Below, piece by piece: positions 8,881 through 19,058 of a DNA stretch of 64,000 nt; within the stretch, counting starts at the first letter, position 1, and every line of letters starts with the position of its first letter. The translations under genes and the position numbers were made by a program. Source of the stretch: JAXLYE01 sp046351595 (GTDB taxonomy: Bacteria > Myxococcota_A > Polyangia > Palsa-1104 > JAEUJZ01); the NCBI GenBank assembly GCA_046351595.1, contig JAXLYE010000002.1, forward strand, positions 930,001 through 994,000. The letters run 5' to 3'. The notes under the pieces are model-generated. The model saw nothing but the letters and a program-made list of their open reading frames with translations. It ran no database searches and was not told the DNA's origin.

Positions 8881-9867
8881 ATGCGCCTCGTCTCCGTCGT
8901 GCGGCGGCGCGTGCTGGCGGTCGTGCTGCTGGGCGCGGGCGTGACCGCGGGCTGCAGCCGCAGGCCGGCCCCGGTCGCGCCGACAGACGCGCCGGCGCCC
9001 GCACCGAGCGCGCCGCTGTCGCTATCGCTGCCTGGGTCCGCGATCCGCGCCGAGCGCCAGGCCTTCCGCGCCGAGCAGGACCAGCGCATGCGCGGGCCCA
9101 CGAGCCCGCTCGCGCGCGTCGACTATGTGCACCTGCCCGTCGGCGAGCACCGGATCTCGGCGCAGCCCGGCGCGGTCGCGCGCCTGTCGGCGGAGCGGCT
9201 CGCGGGCTACGGCGGCGAGCTGCGCGTGCGTGTCGCGGCCGGGCCGCCGCTCGCGATGTCGTTCACCGCCGCGCCCGCGGTCCCGCTCAACGGCCAGCCG
9301 GCGACGGGCGGGGCGCTGCACAAGGGCGACACGCTGGCCGTCGGGCGGGTCGTGCTCATGGCCACCGGCCTGCCGGATGATCCGTCGCTGGCGGTCTACG
9401 ATCCCGAGGCGCCGACGCGCCGCGGCTACGCCGGGCTCCGCTACTTTCCCGACGACGATCGCTACGTGGTGCCGGCGAAGCTGGTGCGCGAGGCGGCGCC
9501 GCGGCGGGTGCGCCTGGAGGCCTCGCGCGGCGAGCCGCAGGAGCTCGAGGCCCTGGGCGAGCTGCGCTTCACGCTCCAGGGCACGGCCTGCGCGCTCGAG
9601 GCGTACCGCGAGGCGCCCGGCAGCGACATGCTGTTCCTGATCTTCAAGGACCTGACCAGCCAGGCGCCGCCGCCCGAGCAGAGCTACGGCGCCGGGCGGT
9701 TCCTGCTGGCGCGCCTGCTGCCCGACGACAGCGCGGTGCTCGACTTCAACCAGGCGTGGAACCCGCTGTGCGCCTACTCGCCGTACTTCCACTGCCCGCT
9801 GCCGCCGCGCCGGAACCACCTCCAGGTCGCGATCCCCGTCGGAGAGAAGGCCTACGGCGGGCACTGA
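8881..9867 (+). CDS. DUF1684 lipoprotein
   Basis: 328 residues. The N-terminus has a hydrophobic stretch and a lipobox (GVTAGC), then a short Pro/Ala linker. The remainder matches the DUF1684 family: a phosphate-like head region with EQDQRMRGPTSPL, then the C-terminal signature DLTSQ, SYGAGRFLLARL, VLDFNQAWNPLCAYSPYFHC and the LPP block with GEKAYGG. The family has no assigned activity; members are often lipoproteins. It lies 7 bp after the carotenoid oxygenase gene, which makes a shared transcript likely, although no functional link is known to me. Confidence 0.85.
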   Translation: MRLVSVVRRRVLAVVLLGAGVTAGCSRRPAPVAPTDAPAPAPSAPLSLSLPGSAIRAERQAFRAEQDQRMRGPTSPLARVDYVHLPVGEHRISAQPGAVARLSAERLAGYGGELRVRVAAGPPLAMSFTAAPAVPLNGQPATGGALHKGDTLAVGRVVLMATGLPDDPSLAVYDPEAPTRRGYAGLRYFPDDDRYVVPAKLVREAAPRRVRLEASRGEPQELEALGELRFTLQGTACALEAYREAPGSDMLFLIFKDLTSQAPPPEQSYGAGRFLLARLLPDDSAVLDFNQAWNPLCAYSPYFHCPLPPRRNHLQVAIPVGEKAYGGH

Positions 9868-9908
9868 GCGGGCGCCGGTCGGGCGCGCCCGGGCCGCGCT
9901 TTCCTGCA

Positions 9909-9936
9909 TCGACCTCATCGCACGGCGCGGTATAAC
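9909..9936 (+). promoter_or_regulatory. candidate promoter of the arginase-family gene
   Basis: A TATAAC -10 (9931-9936, 5 of 6) is preceded at a 16-bp spacing by TCGACC (4 of 6 to TTGACA). The ATG lies only 9 bp beyond the -10, with no Shine-Dalgarno sequence between, so the transcript would be leaderless or nearly so. Confidence 0.45.
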
Positions 9937-9945
9937 GCGCCCGTC

Positions 9946-11013
9946 ATGAACAAGAGCAAGGCCAGCAAGCTGCAGAGCTTTGACCCGAGCGCCGTCGGCC
10001 AGCGCAACGGCCGCCTGTTCGGGCTGCCGTTCGATTACGACGACTGCGACCTCGTCATCCTGCCCGTGCCCTGGGACGTGACGACGTCGTACCGGCCCGG
10101 GACCGCGGCGGCGCCGCAGGCGATCCTCGACGCCTCGACGCAGATCGACCTGTACGACCCGCAGTGGCCGGACGCCTGGCAGGCGGGCGCGTACTTCCTG
10201 CCGCCGAGCACGGGCTGGGAGGCGTGGGCGCACGAGGGCGAGCAGCTGCGCGCGCAGGCCCGCCGCTGCATCGAGGCGCAGGAGCACGGCGAGTCCGCCG
10301 ACAGCCCGACGCTGCGCCGCCTGCTCGACGAGGTGAACGAGGGCAGCGCGCGCCTCAACGCCTGGGTGCAGAAGGAGACGGCACGCCACCTCGCGCGCGG
10401 CAAGATCGTCGGCGTGCTGGGCGGCGATCACTCGGTGCCGTTCGGGGCGCTGGAGGCGCTGGCGGCCGCCGGCGGCGACTTCGGCATCCTGCACATCGAC
10501 GCGCACGCCGACCTGCGCGACGCCTACGAGGGCTTCCGCTTCTCGCACGCGTCGATCATGCACAACGCGCTCGAGCTGCCGGCGCTCGGCCGCCTGGTGC
10601 AGGTCGGCATCCGCGACTTCGCTGCGTCCGAGGCCGAGGTCGCCGAGCGCCACCGCGATCGGGTGAAGCAGTTCCCGATGCGGGCGCTGCGCCGTCGCCA
10701 GTTCGGCGGCCAGACGTGGCAGCAGCAGTGCGACGAGATCCTCGCGGCGCTGCCGCCGCGCGTCTACGTCAGCTTCGACATCGACGGGCTGGATCCGGCG
10801 CTGTGCCCCGGGACCGGCACCCCGGTGCCCGGCGGCCTGACGTTCGAGGAGGCGTGCTACCTCTTGGACCGCCTCGCCGAGTCGCAGCGCCAGATCGTCG
10901 GCTTCGACCTGTGCGAGGTCTCGCCGGCCTCGGAGTGGGACGCCATCGTCGGGGCGCGCGTGCTCTTCCGGCTGGTGGTGCTGGCCGCGTCGAGCCGCGG
11001 GCCGAAGGGATGA
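9946..11013 (+). CDS. arginase/agmatinase-family ureohydrolase
   Basis: 355 residues of the ureohydrolase superfamily, binuclear Mn enzymes that hydrolyse guanidino groups. All metal-ligand motifs are present: GGDHS at about 159, DAHADLRDAYEGFRFSHAS at about 184, and SFDIDGLDP at about 276. The enzyme could act on arginine, agmatine, formiminoglutamate or another guanidino compound; the motifs do not settle this. The roughly 100-residue N-terminal part is longer than in typical agmatinases and contains an acidic helical insertion. No signal peptide. The stop overlaps the next start (ATGA), so the pseudouridine synthase gene is translationally coupled to it. Confidence 0.9.
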   Translation: MNKSKASKLQSFDPSAVGQRNGRLFGLPFDYDDCDLVILPVPWDVTTSYRPGTAAAPQAILDASTQIDLYDPQWPDAWQAGAYFLPPSTGWEAWAHEGEQLRAQARRCIEAQEHGESADSPTLRRLLDEVNEGSARLNAWVQKETARHLARGKIVGVLGGDHSVPFGALEALAAAGGDFGILHIDAHADLRDAYEGFRFSHASIMHNALELPALGRLVQVGIRDFAASEAEVAERHRDRVKQFPMRALRRRQFGGQTWQQQCDEILAALPPRVYVSFDIDGLDPALCPGTGTPVPGGLTFEEACYLLDRLAESQRQIVGFDLCEVSPASEWDAIVGARVLFRLVVLAASSRGPKG

Positions 11014-11711
11014 GCGGGCTCGCCGCGCCGGCCGACTCGCTGCCGCTGCCGTCGCTGCCCATCGTCTACGAGGACCACCGCGTCGTGGTCATCGACAAGC
11101 CCGCGGGCTGGCTGTCGGTCCCCAGCCGCATCGGCGCGGACGACGGGCGGCCGTGCGCGGGCCGGCGCCTGGAGGCGCAGCTCGGCGCGCGCCTGTGGCC
11201 GGTGCACCGCCTGGACCTGGAGGTCTCGGGGCTGATCGTCTTCGCCAAGGACGCCGAGGCGCACCGGCTGCTGTCACAGGCGTTCGAGGGCCGAACCGTG
11301 CGCAAGACCTACGCCGGCCGCAGCGAGGGCCAGCCGCCCGAGGACGCGCCGCTCGGGCGCGAGGTGCTGTGGGAGAGCACGCTCCTGCGCGGCAAGAAGC
11401 GCGCGTACGTGCACCCGACGGGCAAGCCGGCGCAGACGCTCGCGACCCTGCTCGCCGTCGAGCCGCTGCGTGGCGACGGCGGCGCGGGCGGTCACGTGCT
11501 GCGCTGGCGGCTGCGGCCGCTGACCGGACGTGCGCACCAGCTGCGGGTCGAGCTGGCGCGCCGCGGCTGCCCGCTGTGCGGCGACACGCTGTACGGCGCG
11601 AGCGCGGCCCTGCCCGACGGCGGCATCGCCCTGCGCGCGGTGGCGCTGGAGCTCGGCCCGGTGGCCGCGCGGCTCGGCCTGCCGCAGGAGCTGCGCGTCT
11701 CCGAGGCGTGA
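11010..11711 (+). CDS. RluA-family pseudouridine synthase
   Basis: 233 residues. The family's catalytic segment reads HRLDLEVSGLIVFAKD, with the invariant Asp in HRLD; the usual Thr of the TSG part is Val here. The N-terminal VIDKPAGWLSVPS, the central RTVRKTYAG and the C-terminal LTGRAHQLRVELA and GDTLYG motifs are all present, so the catalytic domain is complete. There is no N-terminal S4 RNA-binding domain, as in the shorter RluA/TruC-type enzymes. It should isomerise uridine in rRNA or tRNA; the site is not predictable. The ATG overlaps the stop of the arginase-family gene by 4 bp. Confidence 0.9.
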   Translation: MSGLAAPADSLPLPSLPIVYEDHRVVVIDKPAGWLSVPSRIGADDGRPCAGRRLEAQLGARLWPVHRLDLEVSGLIVFAKDAEAHRLLSQAFEGRTVRKTYAGRSEGQPPEDAPLGREVLWESTLLRGKKRAYVHPTGKPAQTLATLLAVEPLRGDGGAGGHVLRWRLRPLTGRAHQLRVELARRGCPLCGDTLYGASAALPDGGIALRAVALELGPVAARLGLPQELRVSEA

Positions 11712-11768
11712 TTACGCTAGCGGTGCGAGCCCGGTGCGCGGCGGTCTGCCCTTTACCGCGGCGCGGTC

Positions 11769-13022
11769 TTGCCCCATAACAAAAGCTCTTCGGAGGCTCA
11801 AACGTCTACCCATCCTGATAACAACCCCCGGCTCCGGCCTGACCCTGCAGCCCAGGGTCGGCCGCGAGCTACCTCGGGGCCCGGGCCGGCGCGAAGGTCC
11901 AGCACGTCGGACGAGCTGGTGCGCGAGCACATGGCCTTCCCCGACAACCACGTCGCCGCGGCGCTGTACGGGCAGAACAACGTCCACCTCAAGCTCGTCG
12001 AGCGCCAGCTCGGCCTGTCGCTGCACGCTCGCGGCAACGAGCTGACCTTGATCGGCCCGCCGAGCGAGGTCGCGGTCGCGCGCTCGCTGCTCGGGCAGCT
12101 CGAGGCGCTGCACCAGAAGGCGCGGGTCGTCACGTCCGACGACGTGCTGCGCGGCCTGCAGATGCTTTTGCACGACCGCAGCACCGACATCAAGGACGTG
12201 CTGCAGGACGCGGTGGTGGTGTCGAACAAGTCGCGGCCGGTGATCCCCAAGAGCGTCGCGCAGCAGCGCTACCTCGACGCCATCCGCAACGACGACATCG
12301 TCTTCGGCATCGGCCCGGCCGGCACCGGCAAGACCTACCTGGCGATGGCCATGGCGGTGAAGGCGCTGCTCGACAAGCAGGTGCGGCGCATCGTGCTGTG
12401 CCGCCCGGCCGTCGAGGCGGGCGAGAAGCTGGGCTTCCTGCCGGGCACCATGCAGGACAAGGTCAACCCGTACCTGCGGCCGCTGTACGACGCGCTCAAC
12501 GACCTGCTCGACATGGACCGCGCGCAGCTGCTCATGGACCGCGGCCAGATCGAGGTCGCGCCGCTGGCCTTCATGCGCGGCCGGACGCTCAACGACTCGT
12601 TCGTCATCCTCGACGAGGCGCAGAACACCACAGGCGAGCAGATGAAGATGTTCCTGACCCGCCTCGGCTACGACAGCAAGGCGGTGATCACCGGCGACAT
12701 CACCCAGGTCGACCTGCCGGCGCGCACGACCTCGGGGCTGGTCGAGGCGACGCGCATCCTCGCCGGCATCCCCGGCATCGAGTTCGTCCGCTTCAGCGAG
12801 GTCGACGTCGTTCGCCACCCGCTCGTCGCGGCGATCATCTCGGCCTACGACCGGGCGGCCGACCGCGGCGACCGCGGGCCTGGCCGCGCCCTCTCCCGTG
12901 ACGGCGTGCGCGATCAGGACCCGACCGCCGGGCGACCGACCGGGCCCGGCGACGCCCTCGACGAGCTCGAGCCGCTGCCCGGCAGCGACGGTGAAATCGC
13001 CGGCGGCGGCGACGCCGGCTGA
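11769..13022 (+). CDS. phoH: PhoH-family ATPase
   Basis: PhoH-like (YbeZ-type) P-loop ATPase/putative RNA helicase-like protein. The core begins at FPDNHVAAALYGQNN, followed by the Walker A motif GPAGTGKT, the conserved CRPAVEAGEKLGFLPG and the Walker B segment SFVILDEAQNTT, then TGDITQVDLP. The start is uncertain. The coordinate given is a TTG that adds about 50 residues of low-complexity, untypical composition. GTG at 11919 or ATG at 11931 would match the usual family length better. The C-terminal 60 residues are a disordered Asp/Gly/Arg-rich tail. In many genomes phoH is followed by ybeY; here it is not. It stands alone. Confidence 0.88.
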   Translation: MPHNKSSSEAQTSTHPDNNPRLRPDPAAQGRPRATSGPGPARRSSTSDELVREHMAFPDNHVAAALYGQNNVHLKLVERQLGLSLHARGNELTLIGPPSEVAVARSLLGQLEALHQKARVVTSDDVLRGLQMLLHDRSTDIKDVLQDAVVVSNKSRPVIPKSVAQQRYLDAIRNDDIVFGIGPAGTGKTYLAMAMAVKALLDKQVRRIVLCRPAVEAGEKLGFLPGTMQDKVNPYLRPLYDALNDLLDMDRAQLLMDRGQIEVAPLAFMRGRTLNDSFVILDEAQNTTGEQMKMFLTRLGYDSKAVITGDITQVDLPARTTSGLVEATRILAGIPGIEFVRFSEVDVVRHPLVAAIISAYDRAADRGDRGPGRALSRDGVRDQDPTAGRPTGPGDALDELEPLPGSDGEIAGGGDAG

Positions 13023-13059
13023 CCCTCCCGTTCCCGCCTCCTTGGCCTCGCACGTTACA

Positions 13060-13112
13060 CCGCGGTAATCCCGCGACGCGCCTCGCGGTATTTTGCGACG
13101 CGCTGCGTCGCG
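13060..13112. other. hairpin-forming sequence after phoH
   Basis: A perfect 7-bp inverted repeat with a 3-base loop (GCGACGC-gct-GCGTCGC, 13096-13112) follows a looser ACCGCG/CGCGGT pair and an ATTTT run. It could stop phoH transcripts, but the strong stem has no T tract after it. The rest of the 234-bp gap shows nothing recognisable. Confidence 0.35.
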
Positions 13113-13256
13113 CTGTCCCTCGGGATCCGCGTTGGCAGACCGAAGAATTATCCTTGCGGCAGTCCCCTGAAAAGGGTCACGATTTCAACAGCTTACGGCC
13201 CTGGCCACGGCCGGCCGCAACGCTGCAACAGCAAGGCTGACCCTCGGAGGTCTTCG

Positions 13257-14459
13257 ATGTATGTGAAGAAGCTGGCAATCCCGTTCTGCCTGTCGCTGCT
13301 CTCGCTCGGCTGCAACAACCGCCTCGACGCAGACTACGACTGGGACGGCGGCGACGGCAGCGAAGACATGTCTCTGGCCCGCTACGACCTGTACGGCGTC
13401 GACCTGTCGCGCATCCGCGATCGCGACGCCGCCTGCGCCAGCGTCAAGGCCGAGGCCACGCTCGAGAAGAAGCCCGTCGACATCATCTTCCTCATCGACA
13501 ACTCCGGCTCGATGACCGACGAGATCGTCGCGGTCCAGAACAACATCAACAAGAACTTCGCCGACATCATCGGCAAGTCCGGCCTCGACTACCGCGTCAT
13601 CATGGTGACCAGCCACGGCGACGCGCGCACCCGTCAGTCGGTCTGCATCAGCAAGCCGCTCTCGACGATCGACTGCACGACGGTGCCGGCGCGGCCCGGC
13701 AACAACCCGCCGCGCTTCTTCCACTACAGCGTCGAGGTCGAGAGCACCGACTCGTTCCGCCGCGCCCTCGGCACGCTCAACGGCGCCGAGAAGGACCAGT
13801 TCGGCCTCGCGCCGAGCGGCTGGCAGACCTGGCTGCGCACCGACGCCTTCAAGGTCTTCATCGAGATCACCGACGACGAGTCGGACATGGCGCACACCGA
13901 CTTCGACAGCCAGCTCTTGGCCAAGGCGCCGATGCAGTTCGGCACCGCCGCGAACCGCAACTACGTCTTCCACACCATCGCCGGCCTCAAGGAGAACACG
14001 CCCGCGACCAAGGCGTGGGAGCCGACGGACCCGCTCCAGACGCAGCGCTGCACGCGCGGCGGCGGCGCGGTCAACGCCGGCACCAAGTACCAGCAGCTCT
14101 CGATCCTCACCAAGGGCCTGCGCTTCCCGATCTGCGAGTACGCCAGCTTCGACGCGGTGTTCAACGGCGTCGCCGCGGGCGTCATCGCCGGGGCCAAGGT
14201 GGCGTGCGACTTCCCGATGCCGGCGCCGCCGCCGGGCCAGAAGATCGACCCCGACTCGGTGCTGCTCGAGTACACGCCGGGCGGCGGCGGTCCGCTGCAG
14301 ACCTTCAAGAAGGTGGCGGGGGCCGCGGCGTGCATGCCCGGCGCCTTCTACGTCGACCGCGACCGCATCTTCATCTGCCCCGACGCCTGCAAGACCGTCC
14401 AGGCCGACGTCAAGGCCAAGGTCAACGTCCTGTTCGACTGCCTGAGCATCATCGGCTGA
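13257..14459 (+). CDS. von Willebrand factor A domain lipoprotein
   Basis: 400 residues. A short signal sequence ends in a lipobox (LSLLSLGC), so the protein is lipid-anchored in the envelope. A vWA domain starts near residue 75. DIIFLIDNSGSM supplies the MIDAS metal site (DxSxS at 81-85), followed by DYRVIMVTSHGD and the ITDDESD segment. About ten further cysteines are spread through the second half, which suggests disulfide stabilisation outside the cytoplasm. A GGAGG site precedes the ATG. M. xanthus has a vWA lipoprotein adhesin, CglB, that works with the gliding machinery and is of similar size. This gene could be related or simply one of the many vWA lipoproteins of these bacteria; the sequence alone does not decide. 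Confidence 0.85.
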   Translation: MYVKKLAIPFCLSLLSLGCNNRLDADYDWDGGDGSEDMSLARYDLYGVDLSRIRDRDAACASVKAEATLEKKPVDIIFLIDNSGSMTDEIVAVQNNINKNFADIIGKSGLDYRVIMVTSHGDARTRQSVCISKPLSTIDCTTVPARPGNNPPRFFHYSVEVESTDSFRRALGTLNGAEKDQFGLAPSGWQTWLRTDAFKVFIEITDDESDMAHTDFDSQLLAKAPMQFGTAANRNYVFHTIAGLKENTPATKAWEPTDPLQTQRCTRGGGAVNAGTKYQQLSILTKGLRFPICEYASFDAVFNGVAAGVIAGAKVACDFPMPAPPPGQKIDPDSVLLEYTPGGGGPLQTFKKVAGAAACMPGAFYVDRDRIFICPDACKTVQADVKAKVNVLFDCLSIIG

Positions 14460-14598
14460 TTCGGGCCGCGCCTCCCCCGCGCACCGCGTGTCTGTCGCGG
14501 TGTCTCCCTCTCGACCTCTTCGTAAAAAACCAGAGCGGCTCACCCGGTAGCCCGGGGCGGGCCGGCGCTAGGCCCGTCGCCGAGCCCGGCCTGCCCGG

Positions 14599-15546
14599 CT
14601 ACAGACCGCGCGCCTTGAGGAACGAGCTGAGCCACGGACCGACGTGGTTGTCGTCGGCGCTCTTGCGGATCGCCAGCTTCAGGTTGCTGGCCTCGGCCTG
14701 GTTGATCTTCTGCGCGATGATCGCGAGCGACTTGGTGCTCTGACGGTAGCGGTGGACGATCACGGCCAGCCCGACCGCGCACAGGAACAACAGCGCCGCG
14801 AGCACGATGGTCCCGGTGATCAGCGCCACCTGCAGCCGGTCGGGCAGCCCCTCGTTGACGCCGGCCTTGGCGCCGCGCACCGCGCCGTGCGCCGCCGTCG
14901 ACAGGAACTCGTGCACCGCCTGCTGGCTGTTCGGATCGCGCAGCGTCGAGGCGGCACCGCCGATGAGCTGCTGCCCCATCGCCCCCGCGGTCTGCTTGAG
15001 CTGGTCGCCGAGCGGCCCCTTGAGCTCGGCCATCAGCGCCTTGGCCAGCGACTTCGCCAGCGCCTCCGAGGTCTTCTCGGCCAGCGCCGCCGTGGCCTCG
15101 GCGAGGTTGCCCTGCAGCTGCTGCTTGAGCGCGGTGCCCGCCGCGCTCAGGGTCTGCTCGACGACGCCGCGCAGCGCCTCCTTGAGCTCGGGCCCGGCGG
15201 CGCGGATGAGCTGACGCGTCGACTCGGTGCCCTTCTGCCCGACGGTGTCGAGCGCGTGCGCGACGAGCTCGTCGACTCGCTTGCTCAGCTCGCCCTTGGC
15301 CAGCTCGTCGCTGACGCTGCGCACCGTCGCCTCGGTCACGCGCGTCGCGATCTGCTTGAGCATGTCGTCGCCGAGCAGCGCATCGCGCAGGGTCCGCTGC
15401 AGCGGCGCCTTCATGTTCGGCAGCTCGTCGCTGACACCCTGCGCCGCGCTGCGCCCGAGACCGCGCATCGTGTCCTTGAGCGACCCGCACGACCACAGCG
15501 GCAAGAGGAGCAGCAGCCACAACACAGAGCGGACTACGCGGCGCAT
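14599..15546 (-). CDS. helical lipoprotein with C-terminal membrane segment
   Basis: 315 residues; I do not recognise a named family. The start at this ATG is supported by a GAGGA site about 6 bp upstream and by the signal sequence that follows, ending in a lipobox-like LPLWSC with Cys at 20. The body is almost entirely amphipathic helix rich in Ala, Leu, Gln and Lys (for example SVSDELAKGELSKRVDELV), with no domain motif. A hydrophobic segment at about 240-265 is followed by a 50-residue basic tail. A lipid anchor at one end and a membrane span at the other would tether both ends of the helical body, possibly linking two membranes. Function unknown. Confidence 0.75.
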   Translation of the reverse strand: MRRVVRSVLWLLLLLPLWSCGSLKDTMRGLGRSAAQGVSDELPNMKAPLQRTLRDALLGDDMLKQIATRVTEATVRSVSDELAKGELSKRVDELVAHALDTVGQKGTESTRQLIRAAGPELKEALRGVVEQTLSAAGTALKQQLQGNLAEATAALAEKTSEALAKSLAKALMAELKGPLGDQLKQTAGAMGQQLIGGAASTLRDPNSQQAVHEFLSTAAHGAVRGAKAGVNEGLPDRLQVALITGTIVLAALLFLCAVGLAVIVHRYRQSTKSLAIIAQKINQAEASNLKLAIRKSADDNHVGPWLSSFLKARGL

Positions 15547-15749
15547 GTTTGTCCTCGCTGGGTTCGCCCGAGCGACCCAGCCCCATGTTATGCCATCGTC
15601 GCCACAGCCGGCGGCGGCTCCGTCACCCGCGGGTCCGGCCCGCCGGACGGCGCCCGGATGCCGGACCGCGGCGCGCCCGGCCCGTACCGGATCTCCGTCG
15701 GAGGAGCGAGCCTGGCGCGGTGGCACGGCGGCTGCTTCGCTGCCGCCCC

Positions 15750-17282
15750 GTGCTGGCCAAAGCCTGTTCCGCCGGGGTCCTCGGGATCGAGGCCTATCCC
15801 GTCCACATCGAGGTCGACGTCAGCCTCGGCCTGCCGCAGTACAACCTGGTCGGCCTGCCCGACAGCGCGGTCAAGGAGGGCGCGGTGCGCGTGCGGGCGG
15901 CCCTCGAGAACGCCGGCTTCCACCTGCCGCCGCGGCGGGTCACGGTCAACCTGGCGCCGGCGGACGTGCGCAAGGACGGCGCCGCCTTCGACCTGCCGAT
16001 CGCGCTGGCGCTGCTCGTCGCGCAGGAGCAGCTGCCGCCCGAGAGCCTCGCCGGCCTGCTGTTCCTCGGTGAGCTCGGCCTCGACGGCGACCTGCGGCGC
16101 GTCGCCGGCGCGCTGCCGGTGGCGCTGCTCGCGCGTCGCGACGGCTACCGCGGCCTGGTTTTGCCTGCCGACTGCGCCGCCGAGGCAGCCGCGGTGCGTG
16201 GCCTGTCCGTGCACGCCGCCAGCACGCTCGCCGAGGTCGTGCGCGCGCTCCGCGAGGCGAGCCCGCTGCCGGCGGTGACCGCGGTCCGCGAGGCGGCGCC
16301 GGCGGCGAACCTCGACTGCGACCTGCTCGATGTGCGCGGCAACGAGCAGCCCAAGCGCGCGCTCGAGATCGCCGCGGCCGGCGGCCACAACCTGCTGTTC
16401 ATCGGGCCGCCGGGGACCGGCAAGAGCATGCTCGCGCGCCGCCTGCCCGGCATCCTGCCGCCGCTGACCGAGGCCGAGGCGATCGAGGCCACGGCGATCT
16501 ACTCGGCGGCCGGGCTGCTCGGCGGCGCCTCGCTGCTGGCGCAGAGGCCGTTCCGCTCGCCGCACCACGACATCTCGGTCGTCGGCCTGGTCGGCGGCGG
16601 CAGCAACCCGCGCCCGGGCGAGATCAGCCTGGCCCACAACGGCGTGCTGTTCCTCGACGAGCTGCCCGAGTTCCCGCGGGCCGCGCTCGAGGCGCTGCGG
16701 CAGCCGCTCGAGGACCGGATCATCACCATCGTGCGCGCCCGCTGCGCCGTGGCTTATCCTGCCTCGTTCTCGCTGGTCGCGGCCATGAACCCGTGCCCGT
16801 GCGGCTTCCGCGGCTCGTCGGTGCGCGCCTGCGTCTGCGACAGCGGCCGGCTGGGCCAGTACATGGCGCGCCTGTCCGGCCCGCTGCTGGACCGCTTCGA
16901 CCTGCACGTCGAGGTCCCGCACGTCGACTGCAAGGCGCTCTTGAGCGGGCAGCGTACCGGCGAGCCTTCGACCACGGTGCGCGAGCGCGTGGTCGCGGCG
17001 CGCGCCCGACAGGAGCAGCGGGCGCACACGCTCGAGCTGCGCACAAGCGCCAACGCCGGCCTGCAGGCCGATCAGGTGCTGCGCGTGGCGCGACCCGAGG
17101 CGGCCGGGGAGCAGCTGCTGCTCGCCTACGCGCGGCGGCACCTGCTGAGCAACCGCGCCGTGCACCGCGTCCTGCGCGTCGCGCGCACCATCGCGGATCT
17201 CGCGGGCCAGGCCGAGGTGCAGGCGCCGCACGTCGCCGAGGCGCTGTCGCTGCGCGTGCTCGACCGGCAGCTCTGCCCCTGA
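15750..17282 (+). CDS. yifB: YifB/ComM-type Mg-chelatase-like AAA+ ATPase
   Basis: 510 residues, the normal length for YifB/ComM. The start is a GTG giving VLAKACSAGVLGIEA, which aligns with the conserved family N-terminus; longer in-frame starts add about 67 Arg-rich residues that look non-coding. An N-terminal Lon-protease-like fold (GLPDSAVKEGAVRVRAAL, VNLAPADVRKDG) precedes the AAA+ module. That module has Walker A GPPGTGKS at 219-226, Walker B LFLDELPEF, and the Cys cluster MNPCPCGFRGSS. ComM relatives are helicases that promote branch migration of heterologous DNA during natural transformation; whether that holds here is unknown. The next gene is recA, a fitting neighbour for a recombination factor. 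Confidence 0.93.
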   Translation: MLAKACSAGVLGIEAYPVHIEVDVSLGLPQYNLVGLPDSAVKEGAVRVRAALENAGFHLPPRRVTVNLAPADVRKDGAAFDLPIALALLVAQEQLPPESLAGLLFLGELGLDGDLRRVAGALPVALLARRDGYRGLVLPADCAAEAAAVRGLSVHAASTLAEVVRALREASPLPAVTAVREAAPAANLDCDLLDVRGNEQPKRALEIAAAGGHNLLFIGPPGTGKSMLARRLPGILPPLTEAEAIEATAIYSAAGLLGGASLLAQRPFRSPHHDISVVGLVGGGSNPRPGEISLAHNGVLFLDELPEFPRAALEALRQPLEDRIITIVRARCAVAYPASFSLVAAMNPCPCGFRGSSVRACVCDSGRLGQYMARLSGPLLDRFDLHVEVPHVDCKALLSGQRTGEPSTTVRERVVAARARQEQRAHTLELRTSANAGLQADQVLRVARPEAAGEQLLLAYARRHLLSNRAVHRVLRVARTIADLAGQAEVQAPHVAEALSLRVLDRQLCP

Positions 17283-17375
17283 GCCCGTCGCCCTTTCCCG
17301 AGCCCTGTTTTCTGTCCTCTGTCCCTATTCCCTTTCACCCGGCCCGAGCGGGCCACGCAAGCCAAGGAGGAGTGC

Positions 17376-18488
<1,113 letters not shown>

Positions 18489-18618
18489 CGCTGCGAAGAG
18501 CCGCCAGCACGAGCCAGGCACCCGTATCGTGCCGCCGGCGCTTGGCCTGGGGCGGATCCGGGTGTAGCGTCGGCTCTACCGGCGCTGTCCTCGCCGCTGA
18601 CCGCGAAAAAAGCAGTCC

Positions 18619-18647
18619 TTGACAAGACATACCCGGGTCAGTAGTGT
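18619..18647 (+). promoter_or_regulatory. candidate promoter of the rpsP operon
   Basis: A perfect TTGACA -35 hexamer (18619-18624) is followed at 17 bp by TAGTGT (18642-18647), a weak -10. It lies about 140 bp before rpsP. The remaining bases between recA and rpsP show nothing else recognisable. Confidence 0.45.
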
Positions 18648-18785
18648 CGCGGACTCGCGAGATAGTAGCGCCCAAGGGATGACAAGGCTTCCTTTCAACC
18701 CGCAGCGCTCCCGAAAATATTCCCGCAGGGCCCCATCGATGCCTGCGGGAGAGACCAATCAGGCGAGACAGATAGGACCAAGACG

Positions 18786-19058
18786 ATGGCAGTGAGAATG
18801 CGACTGGCCCGGGCCGGAGCGAAGAAGGCGCCGTTCTATCGCGTCGTGGTGGCGAACTCCCGCAACGCGCGCGACGGACGGTTTATTGAGCACGTCGGTG
18901 TCTACGACCCGACGCGCAACCCGGCGGAGGTCCGGTTCAAGATGGACCGCGTCGAGTACTGGCTGAGCCAGGGCGCCACGCCGTCCGATACCGTCGCTGA
19001 GCTCATCAACAGGGCGCGCCGGTCGACTCAGGCCACGGGCGCCGAAGCGCAGAAGTAG
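18786..19058 (+). CDS. rpsP: 30S ribosomal protein S16
   Basis: 90 residues. MAVRMRLARAGAKKAPFYRV and VVANSRNARDGRFIEHVGVY are the conserved S16 N-terminal half, and RVEYWLSQGATPSDTV the C-terminal half. The protein binds 16S rRNA and is needed for 30S assembly. It heads the usual rpsP-rimM-trmD-rplS run, but is separated from rimM by an unusually long gap. An AGGA sequence precedes the ATG. Confidence 0.98.
   Translation: MAVRMRLARAGAKKAPFYRVVVANSRNARDGRFIEHVGVYDPTRNPAEVRFKMDRVEYWLSQGATPSDTVAELINRARRSTQATGAEAQK

Noticed and set aside
13130..13170. Sigma54-type promoter before the vWA lipoprotein (TGGCAG ... TTGC)
   Set aside because: The GG and GC elements are much farther apart than the fixed spacing sigma54 requires.
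17283..17375. LexA/SOS box upstream of recA
   Set aside because: The leader is pyrimidine-rich and contains no convincing dyad of the known LexA types.
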